Assembly: GCA_032719365.1 (NCBI GenBank)
Contig: CM064863.1
Span: forward strand, 62,955,583-63,019,582
Direction of reading: 5' to 3'
DNA from: Prinsepia uniflora
Lineage: Eukaryota > Streptophyta > Magnoliopsida > Rosales > Rosaceae
Length of the DNA stretch: 64,000 bases
Shown: in pieces, positions 33,646 to 45,010 of the stretch
Numbering within the stretch: position 1 is the first letter of the stretch
Layout of the letters: each line of letters begins with the position of its first letter
The notes under the pieces: generated by a model
The model's database searches: none
Told to the model about the DNA's origin: nothing
The model's input: only the letters and a program-made list of their open reading frames with translations
Translations under genes and position numbers: made by a program

Positions 33646-34921
33646 ATTGAAATATCGGCATTTTCGTCGATATTTCAATGGATATATCGGAAAAAACAGC
33701 CGTTGGAATTTAAACAGGGAGGAAGAAATTTCTTCCCCCAATATTCATATTTTCATCAAATATCGATATATATCGGCGATTTTCACTGAGTTTCGCCGAA
33801 ATGTTTTGAACACGAACTCCAAATTGAAGTAAAGGGTAAGAAATTTCAGCGCAAATTGGAACAAAATGGTGAGTTTTCTATCTAACCTTGATGAATTCCT
33901 AGTAAGAAATAGCCTTAGCCTCAAAATCAGGAGCTACGTTTCCAACAAGGGAGACCCATAGGAGACGGAAGCAGAGTGGGCGACGTGCGGCAGGCGGAGG
34001 CCATTATTGGACTGGGCGGTGGCTGGCCTTGCTGGGCAGAGAAGAAGACTGAAAGAAAGAAAGTTTCGAGGAGGAAGAAGTAGAGAACATGTGAATGAAT
34101 TAAAAAGATCAATTCAAAACACACCGTTTTGATTTTTCTTTTTTATTTTATGTTATGGAGACTTCTAGTCTCTCCTGGGCTCTCCTTTTGATTAAATGAA
34201 GAGGTGTTGTCCACTTGTTCCTCCTTTGTTTTATCTGATAGAGACCTAGAGTAGAGACTTGGCTCCCTTTTTAATTTTTTTGTACAGTTTTTAATAATTT
34301 ATTATTATCATTATTATTATTATTATTATTAAATTAAGGTATTATTGCATTTTAATTTCTTTTTATTTCACAAAAAAAAAATTCATTATTCATTAAATAT
34401 TAGTATAATGTTATTATTATTATTTATTTGTATTAGTTGTTCAAATTTGTATTATTATTATTATCCACATTTATTATTATTATCTATTTGGATCCTAATA
34501 ATAGAATCCAATACAATTTCTAATCTAATAAACAATTTATTTTTTTAGTAAAATTCAATGATTTTCTAAATTATTATGTAAATGTAAACTTCATTATTAT
34601 ACCTATTTTTATGTTTTTAACTATATTAACATTCAATTATAATAATTCACTTCAATTTATGTTTATATTTAAAATTTTATATTATTAGTTATCGTCAGAA
34701 CCTTATTGTATTATATTATTCATCATATATTTATTATATTAAAATCATTTTATAATTTTTATTAGTCCTATATAATCATTATTGTGTACTTAAATTTTTC
34801 CTAAAATTTCATTCTAAATTTCCGTCATTTTTGTTGACCGTAAACGATACCTATATTTGGGGCAAGATATCCGTAAATTTGACTAGTGATATATCCGTCG
34901 ATATCGATATTTTCATCCTTG
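33646..34921. mobile_element. Non-autonomous DNA transposon, MULE-like, 9-bp target repeat
   Basis: A perfect 9-bp direct repeat, GTGACAGGC, lies at 33637-33645 and 34922-34930. Inside, the left end is rich in AAATATCGGCATTTTCGTCG-like sequence. The right end reads, in complement, GATGAAAATATCGATATCGACGG, an imperfect inverted end with further ATATCG motifs at 33750-33780. A 9-bp repeat points to Mutator-like elements. The interior has a GC-rich patch at about 33935-34080 and long ATT-rich tracts (34300-34500). There is no transposase, so it is non-autonomous. The class is inferred from repeat length and end sequence only. Confidence 0.6.
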
Positions 34922-34930
34922 GTGACAGGC

Positions 34931-36443
34931 TAGTTTCTCAACATATAAACATGAATATTTTACCTAAATGCAAGCAAAATATTTTGTTTCCTCTTATTTA
35001 CTTTAAGAGAAAGCAAGTGTGCCTCCAATGACTCGAGCAAGTTCTTTCTTTACAGCTTCATGTAACCAACCATTGACAATGAACATAAATTTTGTTAGAT
35101 ACACATAATTCTATACCAGAATACAATGCAAGTAAGCCATACAATACATGAGAGATGGAAACAACTTAATAAAATTGTACATTTTCCTACTCTACAATAA
35201 TTTCATTCCCAACGGAACATGATATTTTCTCAATTATCCTACTCACATAAAACCAATTTCATTTAATCTTATTCTTCTAATACCATAGTAGCTAGTACCA
35301 AGAATGAAACTTCCAGAGGAGACAAATTCGAATTGAATAACTGAATAATTGAGTTTGTAAGCATCAAATGTGTGGAATGAATCTGCGTTATGAATTGATT
35401 CACATAATTGATGACCCAAGAACGTACAGACGCAAAGAAATGAAAAAGCATGCTGGTTTACAGTGAAATTAAGTTTGAGATATATTAAGGCAAGTATAAG
35501 CAGCCAGTTAAAGTATTCCTTCACATTACTTATAAGACTAGGAGAGTTCCAATCAAGATATTCTAAGAAAAATAAATAAATAAATAAGAACAAACATGAT
35601 AGCTTATCTTGAAATGCATATATAAGCATCCGAAAAACAAGGAAGACATATATTTCCTTACAAATGGGAAACAAAGACGAAGAGTACGTATAAGAGATAA
35701 AAAGCCAAATTACGTACCATTGAGGAACAACATCCTTGTATCTGGGTGGGAAGCCACACGCTGCTAGAAAACACAAAACATAGCACCACATTGTTAGTGG
35801 TAAATTGAAAATAATCGAAGATCAGGACTGAGTAAAATAAAATTGATCATTGAAGTCTAAGCAATGCACACACTACGGAAAATAAAAGTAGAAGCATAAT
35901 CATCATAACTAAAGTTCACAAAACCAAGACCGTTGTTGGAATTTGGTGAACATAAATATGGACCTTCGAAATGGCATTCATCTACTCAAGCTTAACTGTT
36001 AGTCACTAATTTAGTAAAAAAAATAAATAAATAATAAAAGTGGTGCTAACCCCAATCAATGTCACCAGCAGTCAGAATGTGGTTCTCTTTAGATGAATTA
36101 CAAAATCTTATGCTTATACCAAAACTAATGCAAGTATATAGCTAATATAAAATGAAACTTGAAACAGGAAAGCATGTGACCTGAAGAAAAGCAAGAGCAT
36201 TACAAACTCAATTGGATTGTGGTGGAGTCAGAGTTGGTGGTGATAGAACATGGTATATTGAAACTATGTCGTGCAAGAGTAATTACACAAACATCAGTGA
36301 ATCAGACCAATAAGAATCTATCAAAGAGTTAAATGCCGAGAAACCTTAGAATATGAAATCACACTCATGATCCCTCAGTCCTCACCTCATTCCATCTAAT
36401 TCATATACAACAAAATTTGAATAAAACACAACAAAAATGTAAA
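34931..36443. other. AT-rich DNA, no confident gene
   Basis: A 182-aa minus frame (35791-35243) is mostly hydrophobic, low-complexity translation of AT-rich sequence. A 45-base stretch at about 35717-35762 on the minus strand is bounded by TTTTCTAG and GTACGT like an exon, and a tail near 35060-34995 reads GWLHEAVKKELARVIGG. I recognise neither family and do not call a gene. These could be exons of the gene whose other fragments lie at 36.4-39.8 kb. Confidence 0.4.
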
Positions 36444-36444
36444 A

Positions 36445-39400
36445 TTACATGATGGAGGTGGCACGAAGATTTCTTTTTGTCGATCTACAATCCGCACATT
36501 CTCCATATTGTGCCATGATGTCAGGACCCACCCCGGTTTCACCCCGAAACCCGAGGTAAATCCTGCTCCCGTCTGACACCCCGACAGTACACAGTCAGAC
36601 GCAGGAGAAAACACTCAATAAAATATCCGAAGGCAAAGGTTACAGTGTATAGCACAGAGTACAACAAATAAAAACCGCTTATTTGTACACACACGTGAAA
36701 GAAAAACTTAAGCACTCTGGGACCCTGCTCGTCACTTCTATGCCTCAGACACTGCCTCGACGTCAAGACCCCGCGCTATCTCCACAACCTGGAGGGCAAT
36801 TTAAAACAGAAGGTGTGAGTGGACTATAATAAAAGAAAAGTTCTAAAACCATTTCTCAGAAAACCGAGTTTCACCCTCCGTTTTGAAAACCACATGCATA
36901 ACCCAGTTCATAAAATAGTTATAAACCAAATCACTAAAACCCACATCATAAGAAACAGAAACACTATAAAACAGTGACAGAAAGCACAGAATATGCATCA
37001 TAAAATCGTATCCAAACCATGAACATCAAATCATCATTTTTCCGATCAAACCTGCTGGACCTATCCGAGTCTTTAAACTCCCGAGTCTTTAAACTCAATC
37101 CAGGCCTCAATAATATCCGAGTCTTTAAACTCCCGAGTCTTTAAACTCAACAGGCCTACGGGGGAAAATCAATATATCCGAGTCTTTAAACTCCCGAGTC
37201 TTTAAACTCAATCCGGGCCCGTCCCCCGTCAATCAATATCCGGGTCTTTAAACCCAATAACCAGATCCAGCAAATCCAATCCAAAACCATTTGAAAACCA
37301 TTTCTAAATCCACCTCCAAACCCGAATCTGGAATCACCGGTCCGATGCCCTTCCAGCATCCCGAACCGTCATTCCGAACCCAAATCCGGAATCCACTGTT
37401 CCACTTAAAAACCAAGTCCCGTTTCCGAAAGCCGTTTCTAAAACCGAAAACCTTGATTATTCAAATCATGTTCCAAAATCCATCATTAGAAATCATTTAT
37501 CATTTGACATCCCGAAACGATAACATTATAATTAGAAATTAACCATATCTCGTAAAACGTGCCAAACACAGTATTGTCTCGAAAAACGTGCAATGATGTA
37601 AAATCACAGCATAAATCCCACAATCATGAAATCACATAGATAAAACAAGTATAGAAAACAGTTATGCATGTTCGAGTTTAAGGAAAGGGTCCACTCACAG
37701 TACTGAGCCCTACTCACGTCCTGAACGTCCTGCACGTTCCTCGGCTTCCTCGGGAAACCCCGATCCTGTCAATCACCGTCAAAATACATCACTAACACGT
37801 CCACAAGTATCCACCTAAATTCCCTCAAAAATCCCCGGGTCCTAATCGAAACGAACCGGAACCCTAAACCTTCACCCTCGCGAAACTATACTCTAACGCC
37901 ATCCGATTAACCCGAAACCACTTCCAATGAACTCAACACAACTCCTGGACCAAAATTCATGTTAACCACTTTCCCCATCGCCGCCTCATGCGCCCCCACG
38001 CGCCACCCAAAGTGGCTGCGCGTGGCTCTCACGCGCCTGCTACAGTGCATCGGCTACCTCGAGCCAACCCGGTTCGCCACAGTAGCCTGCAACTCAGACC
38101 GGCGTCAGCGGTTCACCGCCGTGCCTGCACTATTTCCTTCCCTTTCTTCACCATTATCATCGTTCAGTCCTACCCTATTGATTCCCCAACTCCGTTCACC
38201 TCGGCACTGTCCCTAGCCCGTCGACTGAACTCGAAACCAGACAGCCCCAAACTCCCCTGTTTTGCGATCCAGCCACTCCGGTCACCCCCCGTCACGGTGA
38301 CCGTCCCGGACTCTTCTTAGGGCCTCATTGAACCTAAACCAACCTTCCTAGACCTTCGACTCAGCCCCAACCGTCACGACTTGCCGTTTGAACCCACGGC
38401 TAAAACAGAGCACCTAAGGTCCCTTCGTCGTGCCATCCACCACCGTGCACCACCCATCACGGCAGCACACACAGTCGACTCTTGGGACCTCCAGGAGTCT
38501 CACCATGGCCTCCAAATCCCTCGACTCTACGCCCAACCCCACAACTTTCGAATTTAAACTCACGGGAAAAAACAAAGTAATTGTACAGGGATGAGGAATT
38601 ACCTGTCTCCAGTCGCCGCTGTGAGCTCCTCCGGGCTGGTCGACTCCACGCTGCCCTCACGACACCACCGCGGTCTCAATTGCACCGTACACGACCACCG
38701 CACCACCACAAGCTCACAAACTCTCTGCCTGCTTTCCTGTTTTCCCCCGATCTTCCCGTGGTTCACAACTTACACACACACACCCGCTGCACCTCTCAAC
38801 CACCTCACCAGCTTCCTTCCAATCCCCCGTCCCTCACTCCCTCACCAGATCTCACCAACACCCTCGATCAACCGTCAATTTTCCCTCAAAATCTCCCTCT
38901 GTTTTCTGTTTGGTTCCCGGAACAACCACGAACACTGCACGGGTGCACCCCAAAATAATTGGACCGTGCACGTACAGGATTCTCCCAGAACCCTCTAGTC
39001 ATGTGCCACATGTCACCAATCCTCTCACTCCTTTCCCACTTGGTTTAATCTCAACCGTCCATTTCCTTCTTTCTGCACAAATCCCAATGTGCAGGAAGAC
39101 CAAATTACCCTTCTTTTTAACTCATATTTACGGTTTTGCCACTAACTTCCTAGACCCGTATCTCATGCCTCGTACGTCCGATGAATACGTGCCGCCTGTC
39201 ATCGAACTCAGGACGACAAGAACTATCTAACCATCCTCGGTCAACGTACCAAAACCCGATTCTACAAAAAGTCAACTATTCCTCCTACTTTACCCAAATT
39301 ACGGTTATGCCCTCAACCTTTCGAACATCACAACTTCCTCCTCGGATGTCGGAATCGGGCGTGCCACCTGCCTATGGATTCGTGACGTCCTAAGCTACGT

Positions 39401-39783
39401 CCTGGTCACCGGTCAATACCCAAAGGACCACCCGAATTAAACGTCAACATTTTTGCCCGAACCAGGGGCAAAATCGTCATTCTAGGCTAATGACCTTATC
39501 GATACCGACTAACCCCCACTTAATCTCACTAAATCCCAACTTAAACACTCCACTACTCCCGACTCTCGGGACGGGTTGTTACACATGAAGGTTGGGATCA
39601 CAGTATCTCCTTCACTTACCTCATTCACATCCTCCCCAACACTCTCCACAACCCTACAAATCAAACAATCATCAAGAGACAACCATGAAAAGAAGAAGTA
39701 TGAACATATCAAAGGTTTCAAAGCGTTGGGACTCACCAGCCAGCTTCGCGACCAAGAATTCTTGGGGAAATTTCAGGGAAGTC
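36445..39783 (-). pseudogene. Zinc alcohol dehydrogenase-like gene fragment split by an LTR
   Basis: Read leftward, a 47-bp exon (39783-39737, after CTAG, before GTGAGT) encodes DFPEISPRILGREAG. This matches the conserved FP..PRILGHEA segment of plant medium-chain alcohol dehydrogenases, with R where the zinc-ligand-region His is expected. After an 83-bp intron, an exon from 39653 encodes VVESVGEDVNEVSEGDTVIPTF. It is cut at 39584 by a 3.07-kb solo LTR and resumes at 36513 with QYGECADCRSTKRNL, which includes Cys residues of the structural zinc site. The frame then stops at 36445 (ATSIM, stop) instead of continuing into the family's C-terminal domain. The N-terminus, Rossmann domain and later exons are not recognisable. 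It is a dead fragment even without the LTR. Confidence 0.8.
36519..39583 (-). mobile_element. Solo LTR, minus strand, in the alcohol dehydrogenase-like exon
   Basis: It starts TGTCAGGACCCACCCC and ends GGGACGGGTTGTTACA on the plus strand, with an exact CATGA duplication at 36514-36518 and 39584-39588. Minus-strand order: degenerate TGACGT pair at 39383-39402, donor-like ACAG/GTAATT at 38602, GC-rich stem-loop near 38010, CTGTGAGTGGAC at 37700-37689, a GAGTCTTTAAACTC array at 37253-37066, the inverse 12-mer at 36813-36824 and acceptor-like CCTCCAG at 36789. One unit reads GGGTCTTTAAACCC, a compensatory variant. Frames such as 38591-38998 are Pro/Ser/Thr-rich translations of the LTR, not genes. 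Confidence 0.94.
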
Positions 39784-40039
39784 CTAGCAAATTAAAGAAA
39801 ATAGAAAAACTTTAAGTGATGAGATCCTGCTGGTATTGGTATTATGAGTCAGCATTTCCATTAGTAGTTGATACGTATAAGTATTTATCTAATTTGTATT
39901 TGTATTCTCATATTAGTATTTTGTTATTAGTAGTCTGTTAGAGAATAGTTTCTGTTAGAATCTTTTAGTTGCATTGTTAGCTCAGGTGTTGAGCGTTTCC
40001 TCTCATCGAGTATATGTAAGTAGAATTATGATGGAAATA

Positions 40040-40554
40040 TATATGAGAAAATTGCCCCAAATGCTTGCCATCGTTTTCGCTGTGCAGCACTTAAGTCATT
40101 ACTTACTGGGAAACAAGTTCAAAATTATAACTGACCATTGTACCATCAAGTACTCCCTAGATCAACACATCACAACTCCTATGCAGCATCGCTGGTTACT
40201 TAAGCTACTCAGCTATCATTATGAGCTGGAGTACCGGTCTGGTTCTCATAATATAGCCCCAGATGCTCTGTCTCGCAAACATGAGTTGCTGGCTCTTATG
40301 AGATTGTCTCAATAACTTTTTGATTGTGCCACACAAATTAAGAAGTGCTCTCGCAAGACCTGGAGGCCACTCATATCACAGCTAAGTTACTAGCAAGTCA
40401 GTCCCCAAAACACTTCTCACGGAAGGATGGATTGTTGTGTTTTTGACATCGGCTATTTGTGCCTTCTTCTTCCTCTTGACGCCAACAGATTTTGGAGGAA
40501 TTTCATTCTTCTCCAAGTGTTGGTCATATTGAAATCCTACGCACATACTTACGG
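40040..40554 (+). pseudogene. Ty3/gypsy pol fragment: RNase H and start of integrase
   Basis: From about 40040 the frame reads LPQMLAIVFAVQHLSHYLLG, then IITDHCTIKYSLDQ and YRSGSHNIAPDALSRKHE. These are the end of reverse transcriptase/RNase H of a Ty3/gypsy element; the ITPEQQ-like region (ITTPMQHRWLLKLLSY) suggests a chromovirus-type lineage. A stop follows at 40313 and the H2C2 integrase region near 40480-40554 is decayed. The solo LTR at 40555 cuts it there, and the integrase continues at 43378. It is a different lineage from the gypsy fragment at the window start. Bases 39784-40039 hold no recognisable feature. Confidence 0.85.
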
Positions 40555-43377
40555 TGTAATGACCCGTCCCTAATTTGAAGGATTAATTAGGGATTAATAA
40601 CAGATTAGCCTCGCTAATCGGGAATTAGTCGAGGATTAACTGACGTTCAGGGAGAAATTACGATTTTGAACCTAGATGAGGGCAAAAAGTTGACTTTTGA
40701 CCCGGGAGGTCTGATGGCCGAGGGCCGAAGACCGTTACGTAGATCAAGAAAATACGAATCTGTAGACATGTGACACGTCAAATTTGGAGTTTCGCTAGAG
40801 AAGTTACAGTTCACGGAAGTTCGAACGCACTATTGCACGTTTTACGAAGCGAGGGACTTTTGGCAACAAGTGGGGCCCAGATATTTTGGACAGGCCAATG
40901 GATGAGTGACAAGTTTCACCCTTCCATTGCCCATCCCAAACATGTTCATGCATATCCACCCTTCCCGTGTTCGATCATTTTTCCCCATTTCCACTAAACC
41001 TAATCAACCCAATCCAAGCCCTTACCCCATATGATCATATGTGAGGCCCAGAGAGTGAGGTGAGGATGCTGTGATGGTGGTGGCTGGTTAGGACGGCGCC
41101 GCCGTGGACGACGAAGGAAAACAGAGGACGGTAAGCCCGGCTGTACCCTTTTCCTTTTATTTTCAATTTTACACGTTAGGGGCCGTTTTAGGTGATTGGG
41201 ATGAGTTTATTAGGTTGCTAAGGAAGTTTTAGGAAGGTTTTATTGGTGGTTCACGGTTGAGGAACCCCAGGGAGAAAACTGGGATGTTGGACCGTGAGGA
41301 AGAAAATTGGACCTTTGGGTTTTAAGGGGTTTTTGGTGATTTTGATTTCGTATTTAGGTTCCTAGGATCGAATTAGGAAGAATAGAATTGATTATGAAGA
41401 AAAAGGATGAAGATTGAATGGTTTAGGGGCTTGGACCGGTCACGCCGGTCCAGTTGGGCCGGATTTGCAGAGAAAACCGAACCAGCTGGTCAGACTGGTC
41501 GACTGTAGCTTGAAGATGACCACTACGCAGTGGCGCGTGAGGCCCACGCGCATGGCCATTCAGCGATGCGTGATGGCGCGTGGTTGGGAGTTTTGAGAAA
41601 CTTCCAACATGTAAAATCATCTATTCGATGTAACAAACATTTTGGGACTGATTTCGAGTCGATCGGACAACGTCTTGATATAGTTTGGGTTGTCCGAAGG
41701 TTTCAGAGCTCGTTTTAAAAATAGTTAAAAATCCCAGAAAATTAGGGTTGTTTTAGTGAGGGGTTAATTAAGTAGTTAGTAACCCTTTAAAGTGATTTGG
41801 GCAGGTTTGGAAGTCCCGGTGACGGCGATTGGTCCGGGAGAGCCGTATTGCACGCATATCGAGGTGGCAGTTTAGACGGTCTGTGAATGGACTTTCTTTT
41901 ATGAATCGATGCATGCATAAATGTTTTATAAATATTTTAATATATGTTTTGTGATGCCTTGAGTTCATTTTTTGTGTGTGTTACGTATTGGCACGTATTT
42001 CGAGGTTTTCAGTTTTATACGTGGTTATATGCACTTATGCCTTCGGTTTTAATGAAATAGTTTTGTAAACGTAAAACTGGGTCTGAGTCAGTTTTGATTC
42101 GGGCATGTGGCCTTATTGATGACCCACGGGTCTGAGTCGTGGTCGCGACGAGTGCTGTGTGCACAGCGACGGACGACGTGACGCTCGCCTCCGGACTGGG
42201 ATGTGTTCCCTCTGGAGAGGTCACGATGCACGTTCCGTTATCGAGCAACCACTAGAGGCTCGACTTCGGAGTGCTGATGGTTTAGTGGATCGATCGGTGA
42301 CGTGTGCACCAAGATCGAGAGGTGGTCGCGACAATGATTTGTTCACGCCGACATACCAGAATTGAGAGCGGTCCTGGACTGATGGTTGCATGCATCACCC
42401 TGATCAGAATCGTGACTGACCCTAAGGTTTCGGGCCTGATGCCCAGTTGATTTGAGTTCGGGCTTGATGCCCAATTATGGTGAAATTGGGCTAGAGGCCC
42501 TGTTGAGTCATAAGTTCGGGCTGGAAGCCCAGTTGACTTGGTTTATCGGGCATGAGTCCCGTTTATGGTTTCTATACTAGTATGTATATACCTTCCTTAC
42601 GAGCATATTGATTGGTCTCCTCCAAACGTCAACCTGGAGAGTCACGATACACTACCTGGAATGCGTGTTCCCCAAAGGAAGCCCATTCCAGGAGTGGGAG
42701 TAATGATGTGGTTCCAGACTAGATCCGAAGAGATGCTCGGACTGGATCAGAAGACAGAGCGTCACAGATGGAGAATTCCTGAGGGTAGACTCGGAATGAG
42801 ATCCCGAGTAGTATGCATACTTATATATATAGAGAAATCGTGACATATATGGGGGATAAGTTCCCTAGGGGTTGTGTGCCCCGAATTGACATCAAAGGAT
42901 GTCTAGGATGGGTTATATATGTATATATGTATATGTGTATGAGATTTCACAGAGGTGATTTTTGGGGTGAGACCCACGTCTGTCGGATTTAGGCTGAGTT
43001 CCCATTTGATTTACTTGGGCTGAGGTCCCAAGTACTTTGATTGAATTTTGGGGCAAGGCCCCGTGTTCTATGTTTGAGAAATGGTTTTCGAATGTACGCA
43101 TATGTTTTTAGTGAAGGGCATAAAGGTCTTTTTGATGAAATTTTTTTTATAAAATATTTGTTTTGTCCACTCACAGTTTTCGTGTTTTGAATGCCCTTCA
43201 GGTTGGTTGCGGATGCAGGATGTAGCAGAGACGAGACATCACACTCCTCTTCTAGATCCTGACACTTTCTGATAGTCCCGGTTGGGCGACGGAATTATCT
43301 CTGGTCTGACACTTCGTGTTAGACGGGAGCATGCACGTCCCACGTTAATCCCTGGGGATTTTGGATGGGTCCTGTCA
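40555..43377 (+). mobile_element. Solo LTR in a gypsy integrase region
   Basis: It starts TGTAATGACCCGTCCC and ends TGGATGGGTCCTGTCA. The flanks TACGG and TGCGC share three of five bases, so the duplication is diverged, but both sides join the same gypsy integrase reading region (…LRTY / …ASI.WPELKKAVKKFV-like). Contents: donor-like GACG/GTAAGC at 41131; stem-loop GCGCGTG-AGGCC-CACGCGC at 41533-41551; CTGTGAATGGAC at 41881-41892; GGGC...GCCC hairpins at 42425-42565, including GGGCT-GGA-AGCCC; GTCCACTCACAG at 43165-43176; acceptor-like CCTTCAG ending at 43201. Confidence 0.87.
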
Positions 43378-44010
43378 TGCGCGTAGCTTCAATTGGCCAG
43401 AATTGAAAAAGCAGTCAAGAAATTTGTGTTTGAAGTAATGTCTGTTAATAGATGAACTATGAACGATGAGACCGCCAGGCCTTCTCCAACCTTTTCCTAT
43501 ACCCACCGACCTTTGGTAAGACATTGCCATGGATTTTGTGGAAGGTTTACCTCTCTCTCAAGGCACGAATGTGCTTTTGGTGGTGGTGGATCACTTGTCT
43601 AAATATGGGCATTTCATCCTTCTAGCTCACCCCTTTCACTACCGCTACGATAGCTGAGGTTTTCATTCGGGAAGTTTATCGATTCCATGGATTGCCTAAA
43701 ACCATAGTCAGCGATCGGGATCCCATCTTCCTCAGCAATTTTTGGACTGCTTTCTTTGCTGCCCAAGGTACGAAGTTATGCCACAGTTTAGTTTACCACC
43801 CCTCAGACGGATGGCCAAACTGAAGTCCTTAATCGTACTATTGAACACTACTTGCGTTGTTATGTCGTGGACAAGCCATCGTCCTAGATAGAGGCAGAAT
43901 GGTATTACAACACCACCTTCCAATCTGCAATCCAGATGACCCGTTATCATGCAGTTTATGCTCAACAGCCACCAACAATCCTTGGAATTCTTAGGTGCAG
44001 TTTGTTGAGA
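43378..44010 (+). pseudogene. Ty3/gypsy integrase core fragment
   Basis: The sequence after the solo LTR encodes the DDE integrase core: DIAMDFVEGLPLSQGTN holds the first catalytic Asp, then VVVDHLSKYGHFI. After a frame change near 43630 comes REVYRFHGLPKTIVSDRDPI with the second Asp. Further stops and frame shifts follow, and the Glu-bearing region is not readable. The enzyme would insert element DNA into chromosomes. It is the continuation of the fragment at 40040-40554. Its end at about 44010 is where LINE-like sequence begins. Confidence 0.85.
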
Positions 44011-44039
44011 AAGTACTAGAGTACATAGAGGAGCAGGAG

Positions 44040-44330
44040 GTTAGAGAAAGCAAGCTTTGTCTACGCTAGAGGTTGAGACTTTGGCAGCTCTTGCTAGAGT
44101 ATCAATGGCTAGTGTTCGAGGCTTCAATCAAGTAGAATTTAAGTTAGATTCGACGGAACTTGCGGATGTTATTAACTAGAAAATTCAGAGGAGAAGGTGG
44201 GAGCCCGGCCTATTCTCTCTGAAATCAAAGCTTTGATAGTGAGATAGGAGAAATTCAAGTGGCGTTGGATTCTTAGAAGCTCAAATCGCGTACTAGATGC
44301 AATGGCATCTAGAATGAAAGAGGAGATAAG
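44040..44330 (+). pseudogene. LINE-type RNase H (RVT_3-like) fragment
   Basis: The frame reads ETLAALARVSMASVRGFNQV, then EFKLDSTELADVIN and a stop, the start of the RNase H-like domain common to plant LINE ORF2 ends and their derived genes. Further on another frame gives FKWRWILRSSNRVLDAMASR, the domain's C-terminal motif. Frame changes and stops make it a remnant. It has no visible link to the LINE at 60-64 kb. Confidence 0.6.
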
Positions 44331-44364
44331 CAACTTGTTTGGGTTCACCGCGTCCTTCTTCTCT

Positions 44365-44908
44365 TGTAACGTCTCAGAAATTCGAGCAACAATTTTGACC
44401 TTATATGGTCAAAAGGTTCACTTTTTGACCTGGACAGTATTTGGACGTTCTGCAAGGACCGTTACGAAGGTTTCAAACTTCTGAGTTTATAGACAGGCAG
44501 TATGCTGAAATTGAAGATCGAATAGATTCGATATAGGCCAAAATTGATTAAGGCCATTTTTGTGATTTTGTTATAAGGGTGTAATTTGCTAATGTCATAA
44601 GAGGGGTCTCGGGTAGTCTAGAATGTTCTTTTCCCTCCCTTATTTTCTTCTTCCATCGACATATTTCTTCTATATATATGTATGTGAGTGTGCTTAGGGA
44701 GGTGCTCGGTGGAGAGGAACCAAACTAGAAGAAAAGAAAGAAAAAAAAAAATAAGAAATAAGGAAGAGATGAGAAACAGGCCAGGGACAAAGTTAGGGAT
44801 AGAAGGACTTCCTTTTCTCTCTTTTCCTTTTTTCCTCTCCTCTCTCTCGTCTCTCATTGTTCTTCCTTTTTCCTTCTCAGCCGAACCCACAAAGCGCACA
44901 CACACACA

Positions 44909-44959
<51 letters not shown>

Positions 44960-45010
44960 CTCAAAGGTAAGTTGGTGGGGGAGAGGGAAAGGGATAAATC
45001 ACATTGGTCA
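44365..45010 (+). mobile_element. Truncated LTR fragment of the same superfamily
   Basis: It starts TGTAACGTCTCAGAAATTCG, followed by the TTGACC / TTTTTGACC, GGACCGTTACG and ATAGACAGGC blocks found in the complete LTRs. A TATA-like TCTATATATATGT occurs at about 44670. A CT-rich tract follows, then a TA/CA microsatellite (about 44898-44957) and a donor-like CAAAG/GTAAGT at 44967. The intron-like part and 3' end are missing. The low-complexity frames here are not genes. From 45011 to 46099 the DNA is AT-rich without a supported gene. Confidence 0.6.

Noticed and set aside
35243..35791. 182-aa minus-strand frame, hydrophobic
   Set aside because: Low-complexity translation of AT-rich DNA; the only exon-like part is about 45 bases and I recognise no family.
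37066..37253. CRISPR-like appearance of the TTTAAACTC repeats
   Set aside because: Spacing is irregular, units are palindromic and degenerate, copies recur in several LTRs, and the DNA is from a plant nucleus.
38581..38998. Two overlapping Pro/Ser/Thr-rich plus frames
   Set aside because: Both lie within a minus-strand solo LTR in the CT-rich region near its donor-like site, with no domain or signal peptide.
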